Shown piece by piece: positions 32,347 to 40,645 of a stretch of DNA of 45,063 nt (its first letter is position 1; the number at the start of each line of letters is the position of its first letter). Source of the DNA: VMFW01 sp038058095. Lineage in GTDB: Bacteria; Patescibacteriota; Minisyncoccia; UBA6257; 2-01-FULL-56-20. The stretch lies in contig JBBUBW010000012.1 of the NCBI GenBank assembly GCA_038058095.1, positions 1-45,063 on the forward strand, given 5' to 3'. The notes beneath the pieces were generated by a model. That model had not been told where the DNA came from and made no database searches. It saw only the letters and a list, made by a program, of their open reading frames with translations. The translations under genes and the position numbers were made by a program.

Positions 32347-32375
32347 ATTATAGCACCTTATTTTTTGTAAGTTAA
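32347..32375 (-). promoter_or_regulatory. Internal promoter of the major pilin-like gene
   Basis: On the minus strand TTAACT, 17 nt spacer, TATAAT (32347-32352) with an extended -10 TGC. The ATG at 32337 follows after 9 nt, leaving a leader of about 2-3 nt. Confidence 0.65.
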
Positions 32376-32412
32376 TTTTACCTGTGGATTACTCAAATGA
32401 CCGAGTTTGGCC

Positions 32413-32829
32413 TCAAAATTCTTGCCAGGTATATCGGATTTTTGGGTTGATTTGAGTAACAGTGACATTTACTTTCCTTATGACAGTTGAAACAGTACCT
32501 GTGGCGTTGATCATTTTACTTTGAGGAGCGAGGTTGTTTGTTACGGAATACGAGCAATTACCTTGATTAATTGATAAATTACCCAGACCAGTGAAAGACG
32601 GGAGCTCCTTGATGCGCTCAAGCGCGTCTTCAGCGCAGGCAGTGGCAAGATTTTTGGCCTGGCTCGATTGCTCAACGACAATGCTGCTTTTGGCCGAGCC
32701 GACGCCCAAAAGCAGAATAGCGGAGGCGATGGCAATGCCAATAGCGCTAGTAATAATAACGCTCATAAGAGTGATAAACCCTCCTTTGCCAGGTTGTAGG
32801 TGATAGGTTTTAGTTTTTAGGGTTTTCAT
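32413..32829 (-). CDS. PilX-like minor pilin
   Basis: The 138-residue product has a prepilin-like N-terminus: leader ending GKGG, then FITLMSVIITSAIGIAIA. The usual Glu at +5 is Met or Ser, as in GspK/PilX-type initiators. The Cys in ATACAEDALERI is typical of PilX-like proteins. The first dozen codons (KTKTYHLQP) are encoded by the TAGGTGATAGG microrepeat at 32790-32829, so the leader may be longer than its ancestor's. Confidence 0.75.
   Translation of the reverse strand: MKTLKTKTYHLQPGKGGFITLMSVIITSAIGIAIASAILLLGVGSAKSSIVVEQSSQAKNLATACAEDALERIKELPSFTGLGNLSINQGNCSYSVTNNLAPQSKMINATGTVSTVIRKVNVTVTQINPKIRYTWQEF
32790..32829. repeat. Microrepeat forming the start of the PilX-like gene
   Basis: Plus-strand units TTGTAGG, TGATAGG, TTTTAG and TTTTTAGGG in series, 7-8 nt period. 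They are read as the leader of the pilin gene on the minus strand. Confidence 0.6.
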
Positions 32830-32832
32830 TTT

Positions 32833-33354
32833 TTATCTTAGACTAGCTGAGCTTATAAAGGTTTTGGAATAATCATATTCGTTGCGGTTTTGGGGATTAA
32901 GGTGAGTGAGTTTGAATTGGATCTGAATAGTGCCAGAGGTTCCGGCACGGGAAAGATTGTAAAAATTTAAACCGCTTGCGAGGACGCGGAGATTTGTTAA
33001 TGGGATAGGTTGACCTGTTGCTTCGGTAATTCGGATGGTGCCAGTTGCGAGATTGTAAATAACCGGGTTAATTGATGGCAAACTAAGGGAAAGCGTGGAA
33101 CTTACAGTGCCAAGACCAGGCGAATTTATGGCCTGGGCGTTGCGGATTGATTGAGTAATGATTTGCATCACCATCAACCCCTGCGAGTCGACTTCGGTTA
33201 TAGTTTGACTTTTAACTCTTGATTGCAGGGTCGTGGCGATTAAGGCAGAGATGCCCAAAAGAATCGTAGCGGTTAAGCCGACGTAAAGGATGATCTCGAC
33301 GAGCGAGGTGCCAGAGGTAGGTTTTAGGTGGTAGGTGATAGGTTTTAGAGGCAT
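32833..33354 (-). CDS. PilW/GspJ-like minor pilin
   Basis: The 173-residue product has leader MPLKPITYHLKPTSG, then TSLVEIILYVGLTATILLG with Glu at +5 and a membrane helix. The C-terminal part is mostly beta and typical in size for GspJ/PilW. The leader residues PITYHLKP match the TYHLQP of the next gene because both are encoded by the same microrepeat. It follows the large pilin fusion by 3 nt and precedes the PilX-like gene by 3 nt. Confidence 0.75.
   Translation of the reverse strand: MPLKPITYHLKPTSGTSLVEIILYVGLTATILLGISALIATTLQSRVKSQTITEVDSQGLMVMQIITQSIRNAQAINSPGLGTVSSTLSLSLPSINPVIYNLATGTIRITEATGQPIPLTNLRVLASGLNFYNLSRAGTSGTIQIQFKLTHLNPQNRNEYDYSKTFISSASLR
33315..33350. repeat. Microrepeat forming the start of the PilW-like gene
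   Basis: Units GGTAGG, TTTTAGG, TGGTAGG, TGATAGG and TTTTAGAGG in series on the plus strand. Nearly the same as the tract at 32790-32829. Confidence 0.6.
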
Positions 33355-33357
33355 GAA

Positions 33358-35097
33358 TTAAAATTTGTTCCAGGAAAAATCGAACCAAAAATCTTCATCA
33401 AATGAGCCAAATAGGCCGTGCTCGATTTGCCCCCGGCCGCCAGTGGAGTAGAAAGTGTTAGCGGCGCCATTCCAAACTCTGGTCCAGATATCTTGGCTTG
33501 TGTCGGCGAGCAAAACTATAATGTCGTCGCTCGCTGGATCTGGAATTAACTTAACTGTTTCCAACGAGGCGGCTGCTCCGCCTAAGTCAGTTAAAGAATT
33601 TTCGGCGCTCATGGCGTTAGTGGTTGGATTAAAAGTCCGATATTTAGGAATGGCTTGCGCGGCGGCATTGGCGCCGTTTGAATAAACTACAAGCGCCGGA
33701 TTGCCGGACTGACTTTCATAAACCAGAGAAAAACTTCTTTGAACACCGGCGTCGGTTTTTACGCCGATTTCGCCATTAGCCAGGGCCGTCCAGGCCGGGG
33801 TGGTATCTGACTTCAGGCAATTGATGTCATTAACGCTGTCTTTAAAGCAGGCCAGAAATTCAGCGGCGGCCGGCCTAGCTCGAATCTGGGTGGCTCTAGG
33901 AACCGCCGCGATGCTGATATTTTCCACATTCGCGCTCCAAACAGTCCCGTTCCAAATTCGAATATTAGGAAAATTATCTGCCGCTTCATTGAAAGTAAGC
34001 GCTCCTGAACTTCCGTCATTTCTCCACGCGAAATCTACGTCCTCATACTGGGGACCGGCCATGGCCGTGCCGTGCTCGAGCAATCCACCCCAACTTGAAC
34101 CGTTCCAGTAAAAAGTGTTGGTATCGCTTGAGGCATCTAAAACCGCCACCATGGCCTCATTCGTCCCCGGCCGATTACGAACGACAATCCAGTCCGGATT
34201 GCCGCCCACGTTTACCGCAGGATTTTGCGCCGACCAATTTGAGCCGTCCCAGATACGATATTTCGGAATGTTTGTATTATCGTCATAGACCGCTAAAAAG
34301 TTTCCATTCGCCAGATAATCTCCATCGAAATTGCGAGTGTCGGGACGGGCAGCATTGGCATAACCAGAGAGGAGAATTGAATTCCCCCAAGCAGAACCGT
34401 TCCAAACTTGCGCAAAAATATATTGACTAGTGCTTAAAACACTATCGAAATGTTTGGTAATTAAAATTTTCTCGTTGCGTGAGGGCGAAGTATAAAGTTC
34501 TACTCGCCGAGTGGCGCGATTTCCAGGAACACCCAATGTCGGAATCGTTAATTCTGGTCCCCAATTGCCATCTGGATCCAGAATTTTATAACGAAGAACG
34601 TCGTCTAGGCCGGATAAGTCCGCATAAACCAACATCCCACCTCCTACCGCTCTTCTCCACTCAGTAAGATATGAAGTTAAAGTAATCTGGCCCGAACGAC
34701 CTTCTTTGGGTTGCCAGGTAACCGTGGTGGTGGCGATTTTTGTGTGGCTATTAATTGTTCCGATTTGAATTTGACGTGTGAAAATGTCGGTTACATCCGA
34801 AGTTCCTGATAAAACCCACTGGTTGCTTGAGGTGGCGAGCCCGTAGGTGCCGTCCACGAGGTTCGAAAATTTTTCATCGCGGAGATTACGAATGGCTTCC
34901 TGTCCTTCTTCGGCAATTAAAAGAGCTCGAGATCTGATTCCGGAAAGAGCAATGCTTTCTCGACCATAGACTATGGCGGAGATGAGAGCAAGAAGGACTA
35001 ATGAAAAAAGCGAGACAGCCAAGACGGCTTCAATGAGTGAAAATCCCCTCCTTGAATTTTTGCTTTTAGTAAATAATAGCGCTTTTAAGATTGACAT
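33358..35097 (-). CDS. Pilin-like protein with a large propeller-like C-terminal domain
   Basis: The 579-residue protein starts with a PilV-type prepilin signal (leader ending SRRG, then FSLIEAVLAVSLFSLVLLAL). It continues through a normal minor-pilin head to about residue 150. Residues about 155-579 contain seven or eight repeats, each with a pattern like YRIWDGSNWS, FAQVWNGSAWG, NIRIWNGTVWS or FYWNGSSWGG, spaced 45-65 residues apart. This suggests a beta-propeller at the pilus tip, possibly an adhesin. The start overlaps the upstream pilin gene by 32 nt. Confidence 0.85.
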   Translation of the reverse strand: MSILKALLFTKSKNSRRGFSLIEAVLAVSLFSLVLLALISAIVYGRESIALSGIRSRALLIAEEGQEAIRNLRDEKFSNLVDGTYGLATSSNQWVLSGTSDVTDIFTRQIQIGTINSHTKIATTTVTWQPKEGRSGQITLTSYLTEWRRAVGGGMLVYADLSGLDDVLRYKILDPDGNWGPELTIPTLGVPGNRATRRVELYTSPSRNEKILITKHFDSVLSTSQYIFAQVWNGSAWGNSILLSGYANAARPDTRNFDGDYLANGNFLAVYDDNTNIPKYRIWDGSNWSAQNPAVNVGGNPDWIVVRNRPGTNEAMVAVLDASSDTNTFYWNGSSWGGLLEHGTAMAGPQYEDVDFAWRNDGSSGALTFNEAADNFPNIRIWNGTVWSANVENISIAAVPRATQIRARPAAAEFLACFKDSVNDINCLKSDTTPAWTALANGEIGVKTDAGVQRSFSLVYESQSGNPALVVYSNGANAAAQAIPKYRTFNPTTNAMSAENSLTDLGGAAASLETVKLIPDPASDDIIVLLADTSQDIWTRVWNGAANTFYSTGGRGQIEHGLFGSFDEDFWFDFSWNKF

Positions 35098-35518
35098 GGA
35101 TTATGGCTGTTTCTCCGTTTGACGCACTGAATGTGGTAGTAGTTTCGGCAAGAGGCAGGCCAGAATATTTTTGAAAAACCACTTCGCTTGTATCGCTGAT
35201 TAAAATATTTGAGGAGATGTCGCTTTTTTCGTCAAAATTTGAGTCTCGCGACGCGAAATTATCTCCTTTAAATATAATTATGCTTGAGGTTACGAACTTA
35301 ACCCCCCATTTACTATCGCCGTCTGAGGCCATTGCCAACTCCGAGGCTCTGCGCAGAGCATTGGCGGAAAGAGTTACCCCGAGACTCAAATCATTTTTGT
35401 TTTTGAAGGACTCGTAGACCGGAAGTGAAAAAGCGGAAATTATAGCGATGACGCCCACGACTAGAAGAATTTCCAGAAGAGTTACTCCTGATTGAGAATT
35501 ATTTTTCGGGCTCATCAA
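35066..35518 (-). CDS. GspH/FimT-like minor pilin
   Basis: The 150-residue product has leader MMSPKNNSQSG, cleavage before VTLLEILLVVGVIAIISA, Glu at +5, then a helix and a beta-rich domain as in GspH/FimT. The residue after the cleaved Gly is Val rather than Phe. It starts 2 nt after pilC ends and overlaps the large pilin fusion gene by 32 nt. Confidence 0.8.
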   Translation of the reverse strand: MMSPKNNSQSGVTLLEILLVVGVIAIISAFSLPVYESFKNKNDLSLGVTLSANALRRASELAMASDGDSKWGVKFVTSSIIIFKGDNFASRDSNFDEKSDISSNILISDTSEVVFQKYSGLPLAETTTTFSASNGETAIIHVNLKSAIIY

Positions 35519-35520
35519 GG

Positions 35521-36654
35521 TTAATTTTGGTTTAGCCCGCCAATTAAGCTATAAATCGGCAGGATGACTGAGAGAGCGACAGCGACAACGCCAAGCCAAA
35601 CCAAAACCAAAAGAATCGGCTCGAGAATAACAGCCAAATTTTTAGTGGTGGTGTCGGCTCTTTTTTCGTAGATTTCTCCGATTTTTATCAGAGACTCAGA
35701 AAGTCTCCCAGATCCTTCGCCGGCGATTATCATTTGCTGGACCGGTAAAGAAAGGAGCTTGCGAGTTTCGGGGTAGGAGTCGAAGCTTTCCCTAAACGAC
35801 CCTCCATCTTCAAGACTATCCCTTAAATGGCGATAAAATCTTTGATATCGACGAAGGTTAGTAGCTTCATAAATTGAATCAAGCGAACGTGTTATTAGAA
35901 GACCCGAACCAAGCAGGGTGCCCAAAATATAACCAAATCTCGAAAGCTCAATGTCTTGAATTAGTCTTTTTATGCCAGGAATAACTAGAAGGATCGATTG
36001 ACCGATGAATTTGGTACGTTTGAAGATAAATAAGAAATAAAATATAGCTAACACAACTGCGATGGCGATTGGAACCACGAAAGACCCATAATTTCCGAGG
36101 AACGCGCCAATAGCGATTATACCTTTAGTAAGAAAAGGCAAAGAGATTTTGAGCTCGGCGAAGACTTTCGATAATCTTGGCAGAACAAACCAGGCAATAC
36201 CGAGTCCGATGGTGATGGTGAGGGAAAAAACTATGACGGGATAGATCATAGCTGATCTTACCTTAGAAAGAAGTTCGCGATCTTTTTGCTGTTGAATCGA
36301 AACGACGGCTAGGTTTTCGGAGAGTCGGCCGGTTTCTTCGCCAAGCTTAATGAGAAAAACAATATGCGATGGAAGAAGATTGGTATTTTCAAGAGCTCGC
36401 CAAAGATAAGATCCGCTTTCGATATCTTCAACGAGAGTATCGATAATCTTCAACATTCGCTTGGATTTTATCTCTCCTCGAATAGCTTTTATAGCCGTCA
36501 TGATATCCATCCCTGAGGTTAAAAGGACGGCAAGATTTTCAAGAAAATAATCTTTTTCTTTTCCAATTCCGATATTAGAAAACCAGCTACGTCTCTTCGG
36601 CAGATTTTTTTGCTGAGTGACTTCGGGAAGAGTTTTCCCCGGCACGTCTGGCAT
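35521..36654 (-). CDS. pilC: Type IV pilus inner-membrane platform protein PilC/GspF
   Basis: PilC anchors the assembly ATPase at the membrane. The 377-residue protein has two GspF domains, each helical with membrane segments (about 145-165, 195-215 and 345-370). Typical motifs are seen: FLENLAVLLTSGMDIMTAIK and QMIIAGEGSGRLSESLIKIG. It follows pilB by 14 nt and precedes the GspH-like gene by 2 nt. Confidence 0.92.
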   Translation of the reverse strand: MPDVPGKTLPEVTQQKNLPKRRSWFSNIGIGKEKDYFLENLAVLLTSGMDIMTAIKAIRGEIKSKRMLKIIDTLVEDIESGSYLWRALENTNLLPSHIVFLIKLGEETGRLSENLAVVSIQQQKDRELLSKVRSAMIYPVIVFSLTITIGLGIAWFVLPRLSKVFAELKISLPFLTKGIIAIGAFLGNYGSFVVPIAIAVVLAIFYFLFIFKRTKFIGQSILLVIPGIKRLIQDIELSRFGYILGTLLGSGLLITRSLDSIYEATNLRRYQRFYRHLRDSLEDGGSFRESFDSYPETRKLLSLPVQQMIIAGEGSGRLSESLIKIGEIYEKRADTTTKNLAVILEPILLVLVWLGVVAVALSVILPIYSLIGGLNQN

Positions 36655-36668
36655 AATTTGTAGAGTTT

Positions 36669-38321
36669 TCAGGTTCGAGGCGACGCGACCCTTAGGAGTT
36701 CCTCGAGGGTAGTAGCGCCGCTTTTAACCTTTTCGACTCCATCTTCAAAAAGAGTATGAAAACCTTTTTGCTTTTTAGCCACTTCGAAGATTTGAAGGCT
36801 AGAAGGATTTTTTAGGATAAGTTCCTGAATTTCTTGATTAACGCGGATAAACTCAAAAAGCGCCGTTCGGCCCTTATAGCCCGTGCCGCCGCAAACGTCG
36901 CAGCCAGTACCCCTATAAACAGTTTCTGATCCTTTCGAGAAATGACTCATAAGTTCTGGGGGGATTTTAATAATTTCTTCTGGAGTGAGGGTTACGCTTT
37001 GGCGGCAATTTTCACAAATTTTTCTAACTAAACGTTGAGCAACAATTAGTTCTAAAGTTGAAGCTACAAGGAATGGCTCAATGCCCATATCGATTAAACG
37101 AGGAATGGCGGTGGCGGCATCGTTCGCGTGAAAGGTGGATAGTAAAAGATGGCCCGTTAAAGCGGCGTTTACGGCAATAGTAGCGGTATCGGGACCGCGA
37201 ATTTCGCCGACCAGAATGATATTGGGATCTTGCCTTAATATTGACGGCAGACCTTTTGAGAAGGTGAGGTCGGTTTGGCGATTGACTTGGATCTGGTTAA
37301 TGCCGACGATTTTATATTCAACCGGGTCTTCGATAGTCATAATATGAACCTCGGGGCGGTTCAATATTTTGATTAGGGCGTAAAGGGTGGTGGTTTTTCC
37401 GGAACCAGTTGGGCCGGTGACAAGAATCATTCCGAACGGTTTTTTGGCTGATTCGGTAATGATTTCCTGATCCGCCGACGAAAGGCCTAAATCGGCAAGA
37501 GTAAACCCTCGAACGTATTCGGCGAGAATTCTAATCGCCACCTTTTCACCGTCGAGTGTAGGAACGATTGAGATACGGAGGTCGGTTATTTTTCCGTTTC
37601 GAGTGTAGCGAATAGCTCCATCTTGAGCTGAAAAGTGCTCGTCAATGCGCAGATGCGCCTGAACCTTGATGCGGTTTAAGATGCTACCATATTGATCTTT
37701 GGGAATACGGCCAACCTCGCGCATTATGCCATCGATGCGAAAACGAATATTGGTTTCTTTTTCCAGTGGCTCGAAGTGGATGTCCGACGCTCGAGACGCT
37801 AAGGCGTCCTCAAGAATTTCTTCTATAATGCCAGGAGCGACTTTATTTTTTTCGTTAATAATTTTAACGAAACGAGCTTCGAGGCTTTGGCGATAATTTA
37901 AAAGAGCTTCCGTTATATCTTCGGGGAATGAATAGACAAAACTGATTTTTTTGTTAGGGAAGATTTTCTGGAGTTCGGCTGCAGTTTCGGCAATCGGAAA
38001 ATTATCTGCGGCCACGATGACGCTTTTTTCTTCTTCGCGGAAAAGAATAATATGAAATTCCTTAGCAAATTTTTCGGGAATTTTTAAAACTTTTTCTTTC
38101 GAAGGTTGGCTCACGCTTAAATCGGCGTAAGGTAAATTAAGCGACTCAGCAACCGCTTGGCCTAAAATATTCCTGGAAATAATTCCCTGCTGGGATAAAA
38201 ATTCAATCAAAGACAATTTGCGTTCGCGACTCGAGGTTTCGGCTTGAGCTAAGGCATCGCTTGTTATATATTTCTCGCGCAGGAGAATTTCTTTAAGTTT
38301 TGGGATGTCGATTGATGCCAT
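36669..38321 (-). CDS. pilB: Type IV pilus assembly ATPase PilB/GspE
   Basis: PilB powers pilus extension. The 550-residue protein has an N-terminal MshEN domain (about 1-150), then the ATPase with Walker A GPTGSGKTTTLYALI (around residue 300), Asp box IMTIEDPVEY, Walker B ILVGEIRGPDTA, His box GHLLLSTFHAND, and a four-Cys zinc site (CENC...CDVC). All catalytic elements are present. No PilT retraction ATPase is visible in the window. It starts 7 nt after the PEBP gene. Confidence 0.95.
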   Translation of the reverse strand: MASIDIPKLKEILLREKYITSDALAQAETSSRERKLSLIEFLSQQGIISRNILGQAVAESLNLPYADLSVSQPSKEKVLKIPEKFAKEFHIILFREEEKSVIVAADNFPIAETAAELQKIFPNKKISFVYSFPEDITEALLNYRQSLEARFVKIINEKNKVAPGIIEEILEDALASRASDIHFEPLEKETNIRFRIDGIMREVGRIPKDQYGSILNRIKVQAHLRIDEHFSAQDGAIRYTRNGKITDLRISIVPTLDGEKVAIRILAEYVRGFTLADLGLSSADQEIITESAKKPFGMILVTGPTGSGKTTTLYALIKILNRPEVHIMTIEDPVEYKIVGINQIQVNRQTDLTFSKGLPSILRQDPNIILVGEIRGPDTATIAVNAALTGHLLLSTFHANDAATAIPRLIDMGIEPFLVASTLELIVAQRLVRKICENCRQSVTLTPEEIIKIPPELMSHFSKGSETVYRGTGCDVCGGTGYKGRTALFEFIRVNQEIQELILKNPSSLQIFEVAKKQKGFHTLFEDGVEKVKSGATTLEELLRVASPRT

Positions 38322-38328
38322 TTTTTAT

Positions 38329-38925
38329 TTAACGCTCATAGATGCCGATTAATTCAGCTTTTTCGACGATATGATTTTTCATCATTTCCTCAAGACCCTC
38401 TTTTTTAGGGAGAGCTTCTGTTGGACCTATCACGAAATCTAGAGCGTAGAGTTTAAAAAAATATCGGTGAGGTTTTTTGTCTGGCGGGCAAGGACCTAGG
38501 TAACCAACTTTATCGGTGTCATTCCAGCCCTCCTCGGCTGACGGGAAGGATAAATTTTCCTTCACGCCTGTTGGAACGCTTTCTTGTTTAATGTTTTCTG
38601 TTTTGGGATCAATATTCCAAACCAGCCAATGAGTAAATGTTTTTCCACCGACGGCATCAGGATCGTCCATAATCAGAGCTAAACTTTTCGCTTCGGGCGG
38701 AACGTTTTGAATTTGGAGCTCTGGATTAATATTCCCTCCGTCACAGGTAAATTTGGGCGGAATTTTGGTGTTATTATTAAAAGAAGGACTGCTAATAATC
38801 ATGGATTGGATTGAGTTTGAATTTTCTGATAGAGGATTTAGAGATTCGTTTTTGGATGAGAAAAGAAATACTTTCGCAAGAATAAAGACAACAATAATTA
38901 TACCAATAAATACGGCTTTCTTCAC
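38329..38925 (-). CDS. PEBP (YbhB/YbcL) family protein with membrane anchor
   Basis: The 198-residue protein has an N-terminal membrane helix/signal anchor (about residues 4-21) and a phosphatidylethanolamine-binding-protein fold. The ligand-pocket motifs are DDPDAVGGKTFTHWLVWNI and GYLGPCPPDKKPHRYFF. The bacterial proteins' ligand is uncertain. The start is a GTG at 38925, 6 nt after a TAAAAT box. pilB begins 7 nt after its stop, so it appears to be the first gene of the pilus operon. Confidence 0.9.
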   Translation of the reverse strand: MKKAVFIGIIIVVFILAKVFLFSSKNESLNPLSENSNSIQSMIISSPSFNNNTKIPPKFTCDGGNINPELQIQNVPPEAKSLALIMDDPDAVGGKTFTHWLVWNIDPKTENIKQESVPTGVKENLSFPSAEEGWNDTDKVGYLGPCPPDKKPHRYFFKLYALDFVIGPTEALPKKEGLEEMMKNHIVEKAELIGIYER

Positions 38926-38931
38926 CCCTTT

Positions 38932-38937
38932 ATTTTA
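38932..38937 (-). promoter_or_regulatory. Leaderless extended -10 promoter of the PEBP-pilus operon
   Basis: TAAAAT preceded by TGC; the GTG start at 38925 follows after 6 nt. No convincing -35 is seen. Confidence 0.6.
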
Positions 38938-38957
38938 GCACAAATAATGCCTGCTAA

Positions 38958-38988
38958 AAAAGCAAAAAGCGCCCGATGGTGAGCGCTC
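38958..38988 (-). terminator. Terminator of the 39.1-39.4 kb transcript
   Basis: AGCGC (38968-38972) pairs with GCGCT (38983-38987), extended by CC/GG. The minus strand continues TTTTTGCTTTTTT. Confidence 0.75.
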
Positions 38989-39015
38989 GCATGTGCAAGG
39001 TTTAATGAATGGTTG

Positions 39016-39046
39016 GCGGCAGGGACCCTTACAAAGCCCCTGCCGC
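39016..39046 (-). ncRNA. Hairpin in the transcript tail, possible structured RNA
   Basis: GCGGCAGGG (39016-39024) and CCCTGCCGC (39038-39046) form a perfect 9-bp stem with a 13-nt loop. There is no T run, so it is not a terminator. It lies between a start-less AAAGGAGG (39090-39097) and the terminator at 38958-38988. The 38926-39115 stretch holds no convincing ORF. Confidence 0.4.
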
Positions 39047-39115
39047 GACTTCCTGAGTTGAAGCTAACTTCTCTTAACTTTTTCTTTTGCCTCCTTTCGT
39101 TATGGCATAGAACAA

Positions 39116-39391
39116 TCAGTTGCTACGGCTTAGCGTTTTGGCCGTAATATCCATTACCCGTTGAGTCCAATCCAGTTTTCGTCGGTTGTCTTCTTGCGTT
39201 TCCCTTCGCATTAGAACGACAACCAAGTGAATCGGATAGGCTGTAATCAGTTTTGCTGACCAACATCCCTGCCCAGAGGCGCGCCATTGACTGACGTCTT
39301 CCCCAGGGTCTTGTTTTTTTCCGTTCGCTTGTATTTGGTGTTTGTGATTCTGTCTTGTCTGACCCTTCGGACCCTGCCATGTTACCCCCAC
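39116..39391 (-). CDS. Small gene of uncertain frame, possibly frameshifted
   Basis: A strong promoter and a downstream terminator show a transcript, but two overlapping frames compete. Frame 1 starts with a GTG at 39391 (91 residues) and has a protein-like C-terminal half (LITAYPIHLVVVLMRRETQE, then NRRKLDWTQRVMDITAKTL). Frame 2 starts with an ATG at 39380 (85 residues, to 39123), has GGGGG 4 nt upstream, and has the more natural N-terminus (MAGSEGSDKTESQ). Removing one A from an AAAA run near 39256 would join the two good halves. Function unknown. Confidence 0.45.
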   Translation of the reverse strand: MGVTWQGPKGQTRQNHKHQIQANGKKQDPGEDVSQWRASGQGCWSAKLITAYPIHLVVVLMRRETQEDNRRKLDWTQRVMDITAKTLSRSN

Positions 39392-39427
39392 GGTTAAAGG
39401 CGAGAAATCTGATTTGTTGCCGTAAAC

Positions 39428-39456
39428 ATTTTATTTCAAAATTGTTTAGTCGTCAA
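39428..39456 (-). promoter_or_regulatory. Promoter of the 39.1-39.4 kb transcript
   Basis: On the minus strand TTGACG (39451-39456), 17 nt spacer, TAAAAT (39428-39433). It lies at the very end of the gene upstream. Confidence 0.75.
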
Positions 39457-39460
39457 TAGT

Positions 39461-39796
39461 TTAATTACCGCCAGCTTTTGAAAATTCTCCAAATTCTTTT
39501 TTAAAAAAACTAGCGGAAATGTCATCATGAACTTTTGTGACGCCGGGATATCGCCAAGCGGAGATGACTTTTCGCTTTGATCCGGCGTCTTGGATCATTA
39601 CCCAGAGTTCGTAGGGATGCTTGGGACTGCCGGCGGATTGCATCATCGCCACGGTTTTAGGAGCAATTCCCTCCTCGATTCTTTTGGGTGTATGAAGAAC
39701 TCTTTTAATCCTTGATTCAGAAAGCTGATAGTAGCGCATTTTGGCGTGGGCGTGATGAGTCCAGTGGAGAGTTTTTAGTTTTTTTAAAATTGGCAT
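39461..39796 (-). CDS. DUF4258-like small protein
   Basis: The 111-residue basic protein opens with a His-rich helix (LHWTHHAHAKMRYYQLSESR) and continues with RVLHTPKRIEEG, YELWVMIQDAG and KVISAWRYPG. This layout resembles DUF4258, a RelE-like fold sometimes found in toxins, but no catalytic set is clear and no antitoxin gene is adjacent. A TATAAT ends 7 nt before the ATG, so it looks leaderless. Confidence 0.65.
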   Translation of the reverse strand: MPILKKLKTLHWTHHAHAKMRYYQLSESRIKRVLHTPKRIEEGIAPKTVAMMQSAGSPKHPYELWVMIQDAGSKRKVISAWRYPGVTKVHDDISASFFKKEFGEFSKAGGN

Positions 39797-39803
39797 TAGC
39801 TTA

Positions 39804-39809
39804 ATTATA
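39804..39809 (-). promoter_or_regulatory. Leaderless -10 box of the DUF4258-like gene
   Basis: TATAAT with the ATG at 39796 7 nt downstream. No clear -35. Confidence 0.55.
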
Positions 39810-39819
39810 TTCTTTTCAA

Positions 39820-39848
39820 AACAAAAAACCCGCAGTTAGCTACGGGAA
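39820..39848 (-). terminator. Probable terminator of the nuclease gene
   Basis: CCCG (39829-39832) pairs with CGGG (39843-39846) around an AG/CT-containing loop. The minus strand continues TTTTTTGTTTTG. The stem is short. Confidence 0.55.
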
Positions 39849-39871
39849 GTAGTGGAAATATTTTTAAGAAA

Positions 39872-40549
39872 TCAATACGCCTTAGCTTTTTCGCGATAAC
39901 TGCAATATTCGCAATCCGGCGAGGCATCCGGTGATTTTTCTAAATCAATAGTGGCCTTAGCATTTTCGAGCGCTTTCGGAACCCAATTATGGTCGCCGGT
40001 GTAGGGTTCGACAAAAAGATTAAACGGCAAAACGGCTTCGCCCATGCCAAATCCGTCGGCTTTGTTTACTTTCGCGAAAACAAAATAGCCAGTGGACGAA
40101 ACTTTGAATTCGTTTTGAGTTAGGAGCCATTGATAAATTTCCATTTGCCGGCCGTAGGAGTCATAAATTTGGTGGTTGTTGGCGCCGGTGGCTTTGTAAT
40201 CAACGACGATCAATTCGCCTTTTGAATTTTGCCAAATGTCGTCTACAGCTCCGAAAACCAGAAAGTCAGTTGGTTTGTGATGAAATTGGATGCCGGTGAA
40301 ATTGTGCCGCCAGGTATTGATTTCGGAATGAGCAAAAGGAACGGCATCGATTTTGAATTTCTCCATTACCGGATGCGGGGTGCCGTTTTCGCGGTGATGA
40401 TCAAATTCTTGTTTTAAAAGGAAGTCGACGGCGTTGTTAATTGTGAACGGAAAACCTGGCGGACGTTTAACACCGTGTTTTACATCAAGCCAGAAACAGC
40501 GGGGGCACTCGAGAAAAAGTTCAATTTTAGAGCGAGAAAGTTTTTGCAC
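39872..40549 (-). CDS. PD-(D/E)XK nuclease, RecB/Cas4-like, with Cys cluster
   Basis: The 225-residue protein has nuclease motifs FGAVDDIWQ (Asp) and ELIVVDYKATG (D-x-K) followed by Gln in YGRQMEIYQW, as in RecB/Cas4 nucleases. N-terminal ECPRCFWL and C-terminal CEYCSYREKA supply four Cys, as in 4Fe-4S-bound Cas4/AddB-type enzymes. No CRISPR array or cas gene is nearby, so a repair role is more likely. The start is GTG at 40549; a TAGCAT box with TGT lies 13 nt upstream. Confidence 0.85.
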   Translation of the reverse strand: MQKLSRSKIELFLECPRCFWLDVKHGVKRPPGFPFTINNAVDFLLKQEFDHHRENGTPHPVMEKFKIDAVPFAHSEINTWRHNFTGIQFHHKPTDFLVFGAVDDIWQNSKGELIVVDYKATGANNHQIYDSYGRQMEIYQWLLTQNEFKVSSTGYFVFAKVNKADGFGMGEAVLPFNLFVEPYTGDHNWVPKALENAKATIDLEKSPDASPDCEYCSYREKAKAY

Positions 40550-40577
40550 TTTGGTTTAGTTAATGCTAACACCTTGA

Positions 40578-40605
40578 TTGACGAAAGTAAAAAAATTGCT
40601 ATAAG
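40578..40605 (+). promoter_or_regulatory. Promoter of the 75-residue membrane gene
   Basis: TTGACG (40578-40583), 16 nt spacer, TATAAG (40600-40605), with a leader of about 35 nt carrying GGGGAGG. Confidence 0.7.
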
Positions 40606-40645
40606 CTTATGGGAGCTATAACAGATTTCAGGGGAGGGAAGAAAA

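Noticed and set aside
39872..40549. Cas4 of a CRISPR system
   Set aside because: The nuclease and Cys motifs fit, but no array or other cas gene lies in the window, so only a RecB/Cas4-like nuclease is claimed.
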